From contig QCWE01000001.1 in the NCBI GenBank assembly GCA_003149555.1, forward strand, positions 708,546 to 772,545: 64,000 nucleotides of DNA, read 5' to 3'. The DNA is from Candidatus Aquiluna sp. XM-24bin5. Its GTDB lineage: Bacteria > Actinomycetota > Actinomycetia > Actinomycetales > Microbacteriaceae. The notes under the pieces were generated by a model, which searched no databases, was not told the origin of the DNA, and saw only the letters and a list, made by a program, of their open reading frames with translations. Each line of letters begins with the position of its first letter. The first letter of the stretch is position 1. Below, piece after piece: positions 52,202 through 61,819 of the stretch. A program made the position numbers and the translations under genes.

Positions 52202-52260
52202 GAGTCTGATCCCCAGGGTTTTATGGGATAAAATGTCATAAATAACCCTGGGGATGACTC
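52202..52260. terminator. Large palindrome after the dehydrogenase gene
   Basis: GAGTC plus ATCCCCAGGGTT (52202-52220) pairs with AACCCTGGGGAT plus GACTC (52244-52260), with an inner TTATG/CATAA extension and two small bulges. No T-run follows on either strand, so it may be a transcript-end hairpin or an operator before the LolA-like gene. Confidence 0.5.
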
Positions 52261-52315
52261 TCAGCCAATATTCAGTTGTATTTCTTAGGGTTAGAGCTCT
52301 AAGAAGGAGAACTAA

Positions 52316-53497
52316 ATGAAGCTTTCGAAGCGTTGGATGCCAGCCGTTGTGACTCCCGCGGTGATCGCGGCGATTTCGCTGGTGCCGCTTCAGGCGAATG
52401 CGGTCGACCTCCCAGACATGAGCGCAGAAGAGCTCATGGTCATGATGATGGACGCCCAGCCAACTGAGTTCTCCGGCACAATCTTGAAAACCAGCAATCT
52501 CGGCCTCCCAGCTCTCGAGCTGAGCTCGATGGTGTCCGAGGAGGACGCCGAGCGCATGCGCGAGAAGATGCCCGAAGAGTTTGCTGACTTTGCTCCTGAG
52601 GTTATCGAGCAAAACCTCTTAACTGAGGCCATGGAACTAGTCACCGGCGAGCACAGGGTAAGGGTCTATGTTGGCGAAACCGGCATGCGTGCACAGATTT
52701 TGGACATGATGGCGCAGCGCGACCTGATTGTCTCGGGTAACACGGTTTGGACCTATGACTCACGCGAGCAGGTGGCAATGTACGGCGAGCTTGACGAAGA
52801 GAAGCTGGCCGAGGGCAAGGTTGAGGCAGAAGCTGAGATCAGTGCATACATTGCTGAGATTGGGCTTGATCTGACAGACCCACAGGCAGTTGCCGAATAC
52901 CTATTGAGCCAGGTGGGCGATAGCTCAGAGGTGACCGTTGGTACCGACCACTACCACGCTGGCCGCACTGCCTACCAGCTGATTGTGACCCCAAACAGCG
53001 AGGTCTCGCTGGTCGACTCGATTGTTGTATCGGTGGACTCCGAGACCGGAATGCCTCTGGCTCTAAGCGTTTACTCAACCGAGCAGGCTGAGCCAGCCAT
53101 GGAGGTCGGCTACGAGTCCATCAGCTTTGGCGACCAGGACGAGAGCATGTTCAGCTTCACTCCCCCAGCCGGAACACAGATCGTTGACCTAAAGGAGCTA
53201 GAGGCTCAGAAGGAAAAGGTCGACCTCGAAATGTGGATGGACATGGAAGAGATGGAGTCTTTGGAAGAGAAGCCAGAGCCAGTAATGATCGGTGAGGGTT
53301 GGGACACAATCGTGCTCATGCCAGCTGGCGACAAGGCACTGGCCGAGATGGGTGGCGAGCTAATCGAGTCGCTTATGACTCCGGTTGCTGGTGGAATGCT
53401 CTTCAGCACTCCTCTGATGAATGTGTTTATGACTGACTCTGGTGATGTCTACGCCGGTGCAGTCAGTGTGCAGCACCTGCTAGACACCGCAAAGTAG
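52316..53497 (+). CDS. Exported LolA/RseB-like protein
   Basis: 393 aa. Signal peptide (KRWMPAVVTPAVIAAISLVP, cut near QANA), then a beta-rich lipoprotein-carrier-like domain (~40-290: EFSGTILKTSNLG, RVYVGETGMRAQILD, YHAGRTAYQLIV). Met/Glu-rich C-terminal region. Actinobacterial relatives are exported and of unknown role, perhaps lipid or anti-sigma related. GAAGGAG precedes ATG 52316. It is followed 5 bp later by an ABC exporter pair, so the three genes likely act together. Confidence 0.85.
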   Translation: MKLSKRWMPAVVTPAVIAAISLVPLQANAVDLPDMSAEELMVMMMDAQPTEFSGTILKTSNLGLPALELSSMVSEEDAERMREKMPEEFADFAPEVIEQNLLTEAMELVTGEHRVRVYVGETGMRAQILDMMAQRDLIVSGNTVWTYDSREQVAMYGELDEEKLAEGKVEAEAEISAYIAEIGLDLTDPQAVAEYLLSQVGDSSEVTVGTDHYHAGRTAYQLIVTPNSEVSLVDSIVVSVDSETGMPLALSVYSTEQAEPAMEVGYESISFGDQDESMFSFTPPAGTQIVDLKELEAQKEKVDLEMWMDMEEMESLEEKPEPVMIGEGWDTIVLMPAGDKALAEMGGELIESLMTPVAGGMLFSTPLMNVFMTDSGDVYAGAVSVQHLLDTAK

Positions 53498-53502
53498 CCC
53501 CA

Positions 53503-54441
53503 ATGCCGACAGAGCTGGCAATCGAGACCAGCGGACTAACGAAGCGCTTTGGCGATCAGAAGGCCGTGAATTCGATCAGCCTTGAGGTTCCAAAGGGTTC
53601 GGTGTTTGGGTTCCTAGGTCCAAACGGCTCTGGAAAAACTACTTCCATCCGAATGCTGCTTGGACTTGCCGAGGCATCTGAGGGCGAGATCAAAGTTCTT
53701 GGAACCGAGATTCCAAAGGGACTCGAAGAGGCACTGCCTAAAGTTGGCGCACTCGTCGAGGGGCCGGCTTTCTACCCATTCATGTCCGGCAGGAACAACC
53801 TACTCAGAATTGATGCGGCTGACCGTTTCAGCGACGCGAGCACAAGAATTCAAAGGGTCGATGCCGCCCTCGATCGAGTGGGCCTCAAGAACGCGGCTTC
53901 CAAAAAGGTTCATGCCTACTCGCTAGGTATGAAGCAGCGACTAGGGCTTGCCAATGCACTTCTAAAACCGCGCGAGCTTCTCGTTTTGGACGAGCCAACA
54001 AACGGCCTAGACCCTCAGGGAACTAGAGAGGTTAGGAACCTGATTCGCTCCCTGTCCTCAGAAGGCATCACGATCTTCCTCTCCTCACACCTCTTGAGCG
54101 AAATTGAAATGCTATGTAGCCACGTTGCCGTAATGAGCGCGGGGAAAATTGTGGCTCAGGGTCTAATCGAGGACCTGAGAAACGAAGAGCCGACAAGGCT
54201 GATTCTCCGAACCGAGGACGTCGACCTGGCCGTTGAGGTACTTAAAGCCAATGGTGTTGGCAAGGCAAAGATTCTCGGCGACCAAATAACCTGCGAGGTT
54301 TCCCCAGAGCTAGATGTTGCTGCCATCAATGCGAAGCTCGTGAGGAAGAAGGTAGCCGTCAAGGAGATTCGGCTGGAGCGCTCAAGCCTCGAGGAAAAGT
54401 TTGTGAAGCTTACGGGAGAGGGGTTCGAAGTTGTTCGCTAA
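53503..54441 (+). CDS. ABC exporter ATPase
   Basis: 312 aa of the drug/lipid exporter (CcmA/NatA) type. Walker A FLGPNGSGKTTSIRML, signature YSLGMKQRLGLANALL, Walker B LLVLDEPTNGLDP, His switch LSSHLLSEIEML. The C-terminal ~85 residues are an accessory region common in this group. The permease start lies within its last codons (11-bp overlap). Confidence 0.92.
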   Translation: MPTELAIETSGLTKRFGDQKAVNSISLEVPKGSVFGFLGPNGSGKTTSIRMLLGLAEASEGEIKVLGTEIPKGLEEALPKVGALVEGPAFYPFMSGRNNLLRIDAADRFSDASTRIQRVDAALDRVGLKNAASKKVHAYSLGMKQRLGLANALLKPRELLVLDEPTNGLDPQGTREVRNLIRSLSSEGITIFLSSHLLSEIEMLCSHVAVMSAGKIVAQGLIEDLRNEEPTRLILRTEDVDLAVEVLKANGVGKAKILGDQITCEVSPELDVAAINAKLVRKKVAVKEIRLERSSLEEKFVKLTGEGFEVVR

Positions 54442-55261
54442 GGCAATGGGAATCAGGCTCTTTCTATCGGAGCTCAAGGTCATGTTTACCCGTCGTCGCA
54501 CCTGGGCCATGCTTGCAGCAATTGCTCTGATTCCGATTCTGCTTGCAATTGCCGTTGCCCTCTCCTCAGAGCGACTGGCTCCGGGAGAGGGACCGCCTTT
54601 TTTGGCCCAGGTCACCCAGAACGGGCTTTTCACTGGCTTTACAGCAATGCTCTTGGCTCTGCCGCTGTTTCTCCCGCTCACGGTTGCTGTGGTCTCGGGT
54701 GACACAATCGCAGGGGAGGCCGGTCTTGGCACCCTGCGTTATCTGCTGATTTCCCCTGTGGGGAGGGCGAGGCTATTGGTCGTGAAATACCTTGCCTCAT
54801 TGGTTTTCATTCTTGCCGGCACATTCACCCTGATGATCGCGGGTGCTGCAATCGGAGCAATCCTTTTCCCTGTTGGTCCGGTGACGCTCTTGTCTGGCTT
54901 CACAATAAGCATTTTTGAGGCTTTCGGCAGGATGGCTTTGGTCGCGCTCTACACAACAGTTTCCCTCTCGGGTATGGCAGCGGTTGGTCTCTTTATCTCA
55001 ACATTGACCACGGTGCCGGTCGGTGCAATGACAGCCACGCTTGTCACCAGTGGGGTGAGCAACATCCTGGGAAACATTCCGCAGCTTGAGTGGATGCACT
55101 CCTGGCTCTTCACCTACTACTGGCTGGATTTTGCGGATTTGCTTCGAGCACCGATTGAGTGGGGCTCGATGCTCAACAACATTGTCCTGCAGCTGGGTTG
55201 GATCGCCGTCTTTGGCTCGCTGGCCTATGGCCGCTTTACGACCAAGGACATCCTGAGCTAG
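54431..55261 (+). CDS. ABC exporter permease
   Basis: 276 aa ABC-2-type membrane subunit with six predicted helices (LAAIALIPILLAIAVAL, FTAMLLALPLFLPLTVAVVSG, and others) and the family motif SGDTIAGEAGLGTLRYLLISPV. TTG at 54431 with GAGAGGGG upstream, overlapping the ATPase stop; ATG at 54446 is an alternative. Substrate unknown. Confidence 0.9.
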   Translation: MFAKAMGIRLFLSELKVMFTRRRTWAMLAAIALIPILLAIAVALSSERLAPGEGPPFLAQVTQNGLFTGFTAMLLALPLFLPLTVAVVSGDTIAGEAGLGTLRYLLISPVGRARLLVVKYLASLVFILAGTFTLMIAGAAIGAILFPVGPVTLLSGFTISIFEAFGRMALVALYTTVSLSGMAAVGLFISTLTTVPVGAMTATLVTSGVSNILGNIPQLEWMHSWLFTYYWLDFADLLRAPIEWGSMLNNIVLQLGWIAVFGSLAYGRFTTKDILS

Positions 55262-55285
55262 CGCTGTTAGACTTTGTGGCCGTAG

Positions 55286-55361
<76 letters not shown>

Positions 55362-55363
55362 AA

Positions 55364-55894
55364 TCAAGCGCCCTCCCCAACAACCTGCAGGTTGCTCGCT
55401 CCGTCAACGCGCCAGACATCATCAACCTGCACCATCAAATACCTAAGCCCATAGACCGAGTTGCCGGACTCAATAAACCTCACGTCTATCACCGCAATAG
55501 TCTCGGAACTGTCAATCATGCAGTCACGGTAGGCGAGCTCGGAGGAGCCGATCAGTGGCCCATAACTACCCGAAATGATCTCAACGAAACCCTCTAGAGT
55601 CACACTCTCTTGAAAGCTCGGCGAAGCAATCGCATAAGCGGCTTCGAATTCACCCAAGCCAAAAGCTGCGGTTTGGTTGTCTATTGATTCCTCTATTCGC
55701 ATTTGAGTGCTCGGCAGGCAGTCCTGGGGTCCTGCAGGCTCAGCCTCTTGGGTGACCTCAGGCTCAGTCTCAGTCTCTGGTTGAGTCTCTTTAGTCTCAA
55801 TCTCGCTGGCGGAAGGAGTTGGTTCTTCGATAGTGCCTTGGCAGCCCGCAAGCACAAGGACAGCAAAGATTACAGCTGCTCTACTGAGCTTCAC
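55364..55894 (-). CDS. Lipoprotein with DUF4864-like domain
   Basis: 176 aa. Lipoprotein signal SRAAVIFAVLVLAGC, then a Glu/Thr-rich linker and a C-terminal ~110-residue domain (QTAAFGLGEFEAAYAIASP, YLMVQVDDVWRVDGASNL) resembling DUF4864/NTF2-like folds. Its stop is 2 bp from the end of tRNA-Lys, which is transcribed towards it. Start overlaps the DoxX-like gene by 14 bases. Function unknown. Confidence 0.8.
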   Translation of the reverse strand: MKLSRAAVIFAVLVLAGCQGTIEEPTPSASEIETKETQPETETEPEVTQEAEPAGPQDCLPSTQMRIEESIDNQTAAFGLGEFEAAYAIASPSFQESVTLEGFVEIISGSYGPLIGSSELAYRDCMIDSSETIAVIDVRFIESGNSVYGLRYLMVQVDDVWRVDGASNLQVVGEGA

Positions 55895-56312
55895 TTTTCT
55901 TCCTTGTGCTGAGAAGCCGCTTGATCAAGCCAACAGATTCACACGACCAAAGAGCCCAGACGACGAGCAGTGGCTGGAAGAAGAGCCGGGTGAAGCGAGC
56001 CTCGTCCGTATCGAGACCGAAGGCGTCAATCCCCTCAACGTATTGATTGATGTTGCCGGGGAAGATTGCGATGAAGAATAAGCCAGTGACTAGCCCAGCC
56101 CATGGCACAGCCCTGCCGACTGACAAAAGAGAAAGGCCAAGGATGATCTCAACAACGCCAGATGCGACCACAACGAAGTCTGGATCTAGCGGCAGCCAAA
56201 CCGGAACCTGTGCCTGGAACTCTTGCCTGGCATCGGTTAGGTGAGCAAAACCAGCCATCATTAGCGCACCGCCCAGCAGCAGTCTCGCGATGATCTTTAT
56301 TACCCTCACCAT
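55881..56312 (-). CDS. DoxX-family membrane protein
   Basis: 143 aa with four predicted helices. GGALMMAGFAHLTDAR, VVVASGVVEIILGLSLL and GNINQYVEGIDAFG fit the DoxX-like family. ATG at 56312 is taken as start; a TTG at 56336 would add eight residues. Probably cotranscribed with the lipoprotein gene that follows. Confidence 0.85.
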   Translation of the reverse strand: MVRVIKIIARLLLGGALMMAGFAHLTDARQEFQAQVPVWLPLDPDFVVVASGVVEIILGLSLLSVGRAVPWAGLVTGLFFIAIFPGNINQYVEGIDAFGLDTDEARFTRLFFQPLLVVWALWSCESVGLIKRLLSTRKKSEAQ

Positions 56313-56392
56313 TGAAGGCCTAACCCCCACTCTCAATTCTTTGTTCCTCGACAGATTGGAAGCTGTTTGCCACTTGGTTGGTTTGAAATGAA

Positions 56393-56782
56393 ATGCAGAA
56401 TCAAGGCAAGAGGCTAATCGGCGTTTATAAGGCCGACGGCGGACTGTTTGGAGAGATCAGGTACTTCCTCGGCCACCTGGTTGGAATCAAAGAATGCAGC
56501 CTTTGCGACATCACCCACTCGCAGGTGATGAAAAAACGTGCCTTCAAAGAGTTCGAGTCAAGCCTTCAAGAGAAACATGGACTCGAAATGCGCCTTGTCC
56601 ACATGAACGAGCGGTCCGAGGCCGAGCTTGCGGCATCGAAGGGCAGGGAGCCTTGCGTGCTCCTGGAATATCAAGATGGCTCCATATCTATGTTCCTGGA
56701 TTATGAGGAGCTGAGGGCTGCTGGTGGCAAGGTGAGCTCGTTCGAGAAGCTGGTTGAATCCAGGCTCAGTATTTACCTGTAG
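56393..56782 (+). CDS. Uncharacterised protein with CSLCDITH motif
   Basis: 129 aa, soluble, mixed alpha/beta. Most striking is KECSLCDITHSQVMKKRAFKE, with a CxxC pair that could be redox-active or metal-binding. No family recognised. It overlaps the convergent DUF998 gene by 17 bases. No obvious ribosome binding site; upstream is divergent from the DoxX gene. Confidence 0.7.
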   Translation: MQNQGKRLIGVYKADGGLFGEIRYFLGHLVGIKECSLCDITHSQVMKKRAFKEFESSLQEKHGLEMRLVHMNERSEAELAASKGREPCVLLEYQDGSISMFLDYEELRAAGGKVSSFEKLVESRLSIYL

Positions 56783-57380
56783 CGCCTTGCGGGCGACGCT
56801 GGTGCAGCCATTGTGCCCAAATTGCAAAGGTAAGCCAAACCACCTGCATCACCACAATTGTCCGCTGGGCAAGACCGGTATAGGTCCTGTCGGGGTCTAG
56901 CCAGGTGAGCAGGAAGACGAGCGTTGCAATTGTCATTACTGCAGTTGCCGTGATCGCTCCAGGTGGCCTGATAGCCCAGTGATAACGCCTATCAAAACGC
57001 ATTGCGAGTAGTGGCCAGGCGGAGAACAGAACGAAGGCAGAGGTGGCAAAGAAAAGGTGCTCGGGTGAATTGGACCTCTGATCTGGAACCGCAAAGATAG
57101 CGACCCCGTAAGAGCTCAGCCCAGCCAACATGAGAGTTATACGGCCAGGCATTGAGAACGACCTAGCACTCCAAGCTCCGATCAAAGTCAGGGTTGAACC
57201 AAAAATAAAGAAACTGGTCTGAACCCACTTCACAGGAGAATCATCCGCCGCTAGATCGGAGATGGTCTGCCTGATTGGGTCATATCCCGGCCACAAAAGT
57301 GCCGACAGTGTCCACCCGGTGATGTTCTGTATGGGGCCAAGCGTTGCAGCCACGACTGCCCAGATTCCTATCAACTGCAT
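56766..57380 (-). CDS. DUF998 membrane protein
   Basis: 204 aa with six predicted helices. PIQNITGWTLSALLWPGYDP then TISDLAADDSP is the DUF998 signature. Function unknown. ATG 57380 chosen over TTG 57410, with GGGAAGAAG upstream. Divergent from metH. Confidence 0.83.
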   Translation of the reverse strand: MQLIGIWAVVAATLGPIQNITGWTLSALLWPGYDPIRQTISDLAADDSPVKWVQTSFFIFGSTLTLIGAWSARSFSMPGRITLMLAGLSSYGVAIFAVPDQRSNSPEHLFFATSAFVLFSAWPLLAMRFDRRYHWAIRPPGAITATAVMTIATLVFLLTWLDPDRTYTGLAQRTIVVMQVVWLTFAIWAQWLHQRRPQGATGKY

Positions 57381-57422
57381 GGTCGAACACTTCTTCCCGT
57401 GTCTAAACAAAACCTAAGGTTT

Positions 57423-57472
57423 TTGCAGGGCGGAGATTCCCTAAGTTAAGCTATCTAGAGCGCAGGCCTGCG
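57423..57472 (+). promoter_or_regulatory. Likely metH promoter and palindrome
   Basis: TTGCAG (57423-57428) and TAAGCT (57447-57452) separated by 18 bases, followed by the 12-bp perfect palindrome CGCAGGCCTGCG (57461-57472) just after the expected TSS. The leader is too short for a cobalamin or SAM riboswitch. Confidence 0.4.
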
Positions 57473-57497
57473 AATTCCCCCAGAACATGGAGATAAG

Positions 57498-60400
57498 TTG
57501 TTGCTGCACGAATTCAAGAAGGTCGAGCTGACCCCAAGGGCAAGCTCCCTACTGGATGCGCTCGCATCGAGAGTGGTTGTGGCAGACGGTGCCATGGGCA
57601 CGATGCTCCAGGACCGAAAGCCCTCACTTGAAGACTTTGAAGGGCATGAGGGCTGTAACGAGATCCTGAATGTCACTCGACCGGACATTGTCCTTGACGT
57701 CCATAATGCCTACTTCGAAATTGGCATCGACTGCGTGGAGACCAACACGTTTGGTGCCAACTGGTCAAACCTCTCCGATTACGGGATTGATGAGCGAATT
57801 GCAGAGCTTGCGGAGGCCGGGGCCAGGCTCGCCCGGCAATCTGCCGATCAGTTCACGGCACAAGACTCCAGGGAGCGCTGGGTTCTGGGCTCAATGGGAC
57901 CGGGTACCAAGCTCCCCTCTCTCGGCCACACAACCTACGACTTTTTGAAGGAAACTTTCGCCCGCCAGGCAAAGGGCCTGATTGCAGGGGGTAGCGATGC
58001 CTTCATGGTTGAGACCAGTCAGGACCTGCTCCAAACCAAGGCCGCCATCAACGGTTGCAAGCAGGCCGTCGTTGAGACTGGAATCAGGCTGCCAATCTTT
58101 GTTGAGGTAACCGTCGAAACAACTGGCACGATGCTCATGGGAAGCGAGATCGGTGCCGCGCTGACGGCCCTTGAGCCCCTCGGTATTGACATGATCGGCC
58201 TAAACTGCGCCACCGGTCCCGCCGAGATGAGTGAGCACCTCAGGCAGCTAAGCCAGCACTCACAAATTCCTGTAATGGTCATGCCAAATGCCGGCTTGCC
58301 AATTCTGCAGGGTGATGGTGCCGTATATCCCCTCACCCCCAGCGAACTTGCAACCGCTCACGAGCAGTTCATCAAGGAATTTGGGCTCTCGCTCGTAGGT
58401 GGCTGCTGTGGCACCACCCCAGAACACCTCAAGGCAGTGGTTGAGAGGGTAGGCGGGGTAAAGTCCCTGGAGCGGAGGATTGAGATCGAGCCCGGAGTGG
58501 CTTCTTTGTACCAACACGTTCCGCTGGATCAGGACAACACCTATCTAGCAATTGGTGAGAGAACCAATGCCAACGGCTCAAAGGCTTTCCGAGAGGCAAT
58601 GCTCGAGGAGCGCTGGGACGACTGCGTTGAAATAGCCAAGCGTCAGGTTAGAGACGGTGCCCACCTCCTAGATGTCAGCGTTGACTATGTTGGCCGCGAT
58701 GGAGTCAGGGACATGCAGGAGATTGTCTCCAGGTTTGCCTCTGCTTCGACCCTGCCGCTGGTTATCGACTCGACGGAGCCTGAGGTTATGAAGGCTGGCC
58801 TTGAGCTCATTGGGGGCAGGCCAGTAATCAACTCCGTGAACTTTGAGGATGGCGATGGTCCCAATTCGCGATTCCAGAAGGCCATGCCGCTGGTGAAGGA
58901 GCACGGGGCCGCGGTAATTGCCCTCACCATTGACGAGCAGGGTCAGGCGAGAACCAAAGAGGACAAAGTTCGAATCGCCTCCAGGCTCATCGACACTCTC
59001 GTTGATGACTGGGGAATGCGCGTTAGCGACATCATTATGGACTGCCTCACATTTCCCATTGCAACCGGACAGGAGGAAACGAGAAGGGATGCCATCGAAA
59101 CAATCGAGGCAATTCGCGAGGTGAACAGGCTTTACCCCGGCGTTCACACAACCCTTGGCGTCTCCAACGTCTCCTTTGGCCTGAACCCGGTCTCCAGGTC
59201 GGTTTTGAATTCGGTTTTCCTCCATGAGGCTTACGAGGCTGGACTTGACACTGCAATCATCGACGCCGCAAAGATAACCCCGCTTGCGTCAATCCCCGAG
59301 GATCAGAAGAAGGTCGCATTAGACCTGATCTATGACCGCCGTGAATACGATGCGGATGGAAACGTCACCTATGACCCGCTACAGGCAATGCTCGAGCTAT
59401 TTGCTGGGGTGAATAGCTCAGCGCTTAGAGACGCGCGGGCCGCTGAACTAGCCGCTCTAAGTATCACTGAGCGCCTAGAGCGCAGGATTATTGACGGCGA
59501 GGCTAAGGGGCTTGAGGCGGACCTTGACCATGCCAGAGCCGATGGCTACAAGCCGCTGGACATTATAAATGACCACCTGCTTGAGGGCATGAAGGTAGTG
59601 GGTGAGCGCTTTGGCAAGGGAGAAATGCAACTTCCCTTCGTTTTGCAGTCCGCCGAGGTAATGAAGAGTGCTGTCGCACTACTTGAGCCACACATGGAAA
59701 AGACCAACGAGGGCGGCAAGGGCACCATCGTTCTCGCAACCGTTCGAGGCGATGTCCACGACATTGGGAAAAACCTTGTTGACATCATCCTCACCAACAA
59801 CGGCTACAACGTCATCAATATCGGCATCAAGCAGCCGATAAACGACATAATTGCCGCCGCCGAGGAGCACAACGCCGACGTCATCGGCATGAGCGGTCTG
59901 CTGGTGAAGTCCACGCTCGTGATGAAGGAAAACCTCGAGGAGCTGGCATCCAGAGGCTTTGGTACCAAGTGGCCGGTAATACTCGGTGGTGCCGCCTTGA
60001 CTCGGGCCTTTGTTGAGGATGACCTGGCTGGCCAGTTTGAGGGGGTCGTCCGCTACGCCAAGGATGCCTTCGAGGGGTTAGATCTAATGGGGCCGCTTGT
60101 GAAGATTGCCAGGGGTGCCGACCCGGACAGCGTCGGATTACCGCCTCTTAAGAAGCGCATTCACGCAAAAGCCCAGCTCACCCTCACGGAGGAGGCTGAC
60201 CTACCAGAGCGCTCAGATGTCGCCTCAGATAACAAGGTTCCTACCCCTCCTTTCTGGGGCACTAGGCTCGTCAAGGGCATCAAGCTCGCCGACTATTCGG
60301 ACTTCTTGGACGAGCGAGCAACGTTTATGGGCCAATGGGGACTCAAACCCTCAAGAAATGACGGGCCAGGCTACGAAGAATTGGTTGAAACCGAAGGAAA

Positions 60401-61091
60401 GCCACGGCTTCGCTACTGGCTGGACAGGATTCTGGCCGAGGGCATGTTTGATGCGAAGGTCGCCTATGGCTACTTCCCAGTAGTCTCAGTCGGCAACGAG
60501 GTAATAGTCCTTGGCCATGGAGATGATCCAGCAGGCAAGCTGGGACACAAGGGGCTGCTTGCCCCAGATGGCGGAGCCGGTGAGCTGGGTAAAGAGCGAC
60601 TTCGCTTTAGCTTCCCACGACAGCGCAGGGACCGTCACCTCTGTCTAGCCGACTTCATAAAAAGCCAAGACTCTGGCCAAGTTGACGTGCTGCCTATCCA
60701 ATTGGTAACTGTTGGTTCGACCGTCGACACCTTCACCCAAAAGCTCTTTGCAGAGAATGCCTACCGCGAATACATGGAGCTCAATGGCCTAGCCATGCAG
60801 CTAACTGAGGCTCTCGCAGAGTATTGGCACACTCGCGTCCGCGCAGAGCTCGGGTTTGATGGTGAGGACCCCAAAGAAATAGGCGACTTCTTTGACCTCA
60901 AGTATCGAGGGGCTAGATTCTCACTTGGCTACCCAGCCTGCCCGGAGATGGAAGATCGCAAGAAAGTGGTGGAGCTTCTAAAGCCAGAGCGGCTCGGCAT
61001 TGAACTCAGCGAAGAGCTGCAGTTACACCCCGAGCAGTCAACCGATGCTTTCGTCTTCCACCACCCAGAGGCAAAGTACTTCTCCGTCTAG
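57498..61091 (+). CDS. metH: Cobalamin-dependent methionine synthase
   Basis: 1197 aa, full-length four-module enzyme transferring methyl from methyltetrahydrofolate to homocysteine. Homocysteine domain (~1-330): VVADGAMGTMLQ and zinc Cys GGCCGTTPEHL. Pterin domain (~345-620): GERTNANGSKAF. B12 domain (~650-880): VRGDVHDIGKNLV with the cobalt-ligand His. Reactivation domain (~910-1197): SLGYPACPEMEDR. TTG start with GGAGA upstream. The stop overlaps the end of the convergent ECF S-component gene, which probably supplies its cofactor. Confidence 0.97.
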   Translation: MLLHEFKKVELTPRASSLLDALASRVVVADGAMGTMLQDRKPSLEDFEGHEGCNEILNVTRPDIVLDVHNAYFEIGIDCVETNTFGANWSNLSDYGIDERIAELAEAGARLARQSADQFTAQDSRERWVLGSMGPGTKLPSLGHTTYDFLKETFARQAKGLIAGGSDAFMVETSQDLLQTKAAINGCKQAVVETGIRLPIFVEVTVETTGTMLMGSEIGAALTALEPLGIDMIGLNCATGPAEMSEHLRQLSQHSQIPVMVMPNAGLPILQGDGAVYPLTPSELATAHEQFIKEFGLSLVGGCCGTTPEHLKAVVERVGGVKSLERRIEIEPGVASLYQHVPLDQDNTYLAIGERTNANGSKAFREAMLEERWDDCVEIAKRQVRDGAHLLDVSVDYVGRDGVRDMQEIVSRFASASTLPLVIDSTEPEVMKAGLELIGGRPVINSVNFEDGDGPNSRFQKAMPLVKEHGAAVIALTIDEQGQARTKEDKVRIASRLIDTLVDDWGMRVSDIIMDCLTFPIATGQEETRRDAIETIEAIREVNRLYPGVHTTLGVSNVSFGLNPVSRSVLNSVFLHEAYEAGLDTAIIDAAKITPLASIPEDQKKVALDLIYDRREYDADGNVTYDPLQAMLELFAGVNSSALRDARAAELAALSITERLERRIIDGEAKGLEADLDHARADGYKPLDIINDHLLEGMKVVGERFGKGEMQLPFVLQSAEVMKSAVALLEPHMEKTNEGGKGTIVLATVRGDVHDIGKNLVDIILTNNGYNVINIGIKQPINDIIAAAEEHNADVIGMSGLLVKSTLVMKENLEELASRGFGTKWPVILGGAALTRAFVEDDLAGQFEGVVRYAKDAFEGLDLMGPLVKIARGADPDSVGLPPLKKRIHAKAQLTLTEEADLPERSDVASDNKVPTPPFWGTRLVKGIKLADYSDFLDERATFMGQWGLKPSRNDGPGYEELVETEGKPRLRYWLDRILAEGMFDAKVAYGYFPVVSVGNEVIVLGHGDDPAGKLGHKGLLAPDGGAGELGKERLRFSFPRQRRDRHLCLADFIKSQDSGQVDVLPIQLVTVGSTVDTFTQKLFAENAYREYMELNGLAMQLTEALAEYWHTRVRAELGFDGEDPKEIGDFFDLKYRGARFSLGYPACPEMEDRKKVVELLKPERLGIELSEELQLHPEQSTDAFVFHHPEAKYFSV

Positions 61092-61819
61092 AGTTTCGCC
61101 CGCTCCAAGGTTCTGATCAGTGGCCTACCAAATACAAGCAGACAGGCTGCAATGCTCACAGCCCGAACGGTGTCCCAAGTGAGCGTTGAGCTAACAAGGC
61201 TGTAGGTGAGGAAACTCGTCAAATTCTCTGTCACACTTGCGCCCGCAACATAGGAAATGGAGGTCGTTGGACCGACGGCAAATGGCCAGAACCAGAGATT
61301 CATGATCAGACCAAATGCATAGCTGGCCATCACTCCATAGGCTGCGAGGGCAGGTATTCGCCATTTGCCGAGGGTGCGGCCGACGAGACCGGCCCCAGCA
61401 CCTACCCAAGCGGTAGCGAAGATTTGGAATGCGGTCCACGGACCAAAGCCCCCGAAGAAGGTCGATGACACCAGGATCGTCATAGCGCCAAGCAAGAATC
61501 CAAAGCGTGGGCCCAGGGCAGCTCCTCCAACTATCACCACCAAAAACACCAGCTCAAAGCCGCCGGTGCCGCCGGTTGCAACTCGCAAGGCAGCACCGAG
61601 CGCTGCCAAAAGACCCAGAATCGCAAGCTGCTTTGGGCCAACTAGTTGGCCGTCAAAAACTACAAGCGTGGCAGCGACAATGACAATTGCCGCAACGATC
61701 GCCAGTGTTCCTGCCAAAGACTGCTCAATGCCAGAGGCATCAAACCAGAGTGGCCAGAGGAAGACGGCGAGCGCCGCCAGTGACAAACCAGTGAGCATCA
61801 AGGACCGAACCGCACTCAT
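61088..61819 (-). CDS. ECF transporter substrate-binding (S) component, probably cobalamin
   Basis: 243 aa with six or more helices (GLLAALGAALRVATGGTGGF, LGPRFGFLLGAMTILVSS, FGPWTAFQIFATAWVGAGAG). The GPRFGFLLG-type region and the upstream fused EcfTAA' gene identify an ECF S component. The substrate is not visible; cobalamin is inferred from metH next door. Start overlaps the fused gene's stop by 4 bases (ATGA). Confidence 0.85.
   Translation of the reverse strand: MSAVRSLMLTGLSLAALAVFLWPLWFDASGIEQSLAGTLAIVAAIVIVAATLVVFDGQLVGPKQLAILGLLAALGAALRVATGGTGGFELVFLVVIVGGAALGPRFGFLLGAMTILVSSTFFGGFGPWTAFQIFATAWVGAGAGLVGRTLGKWRIPALAAYGVMASYAFGLIMNLWFWPFAVGPTTSISYVAGASVTENLTSFLTYSLVSSTLTWDTVRAVSIAACLLVFGRPLIRTLERAKL

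Noticed and set aside
57411..57497. Cobalamin or SAM riboswitch before metH
   Set aside because: Only 87 bases between genes and no conserved box seen; too short for these riboswitches.
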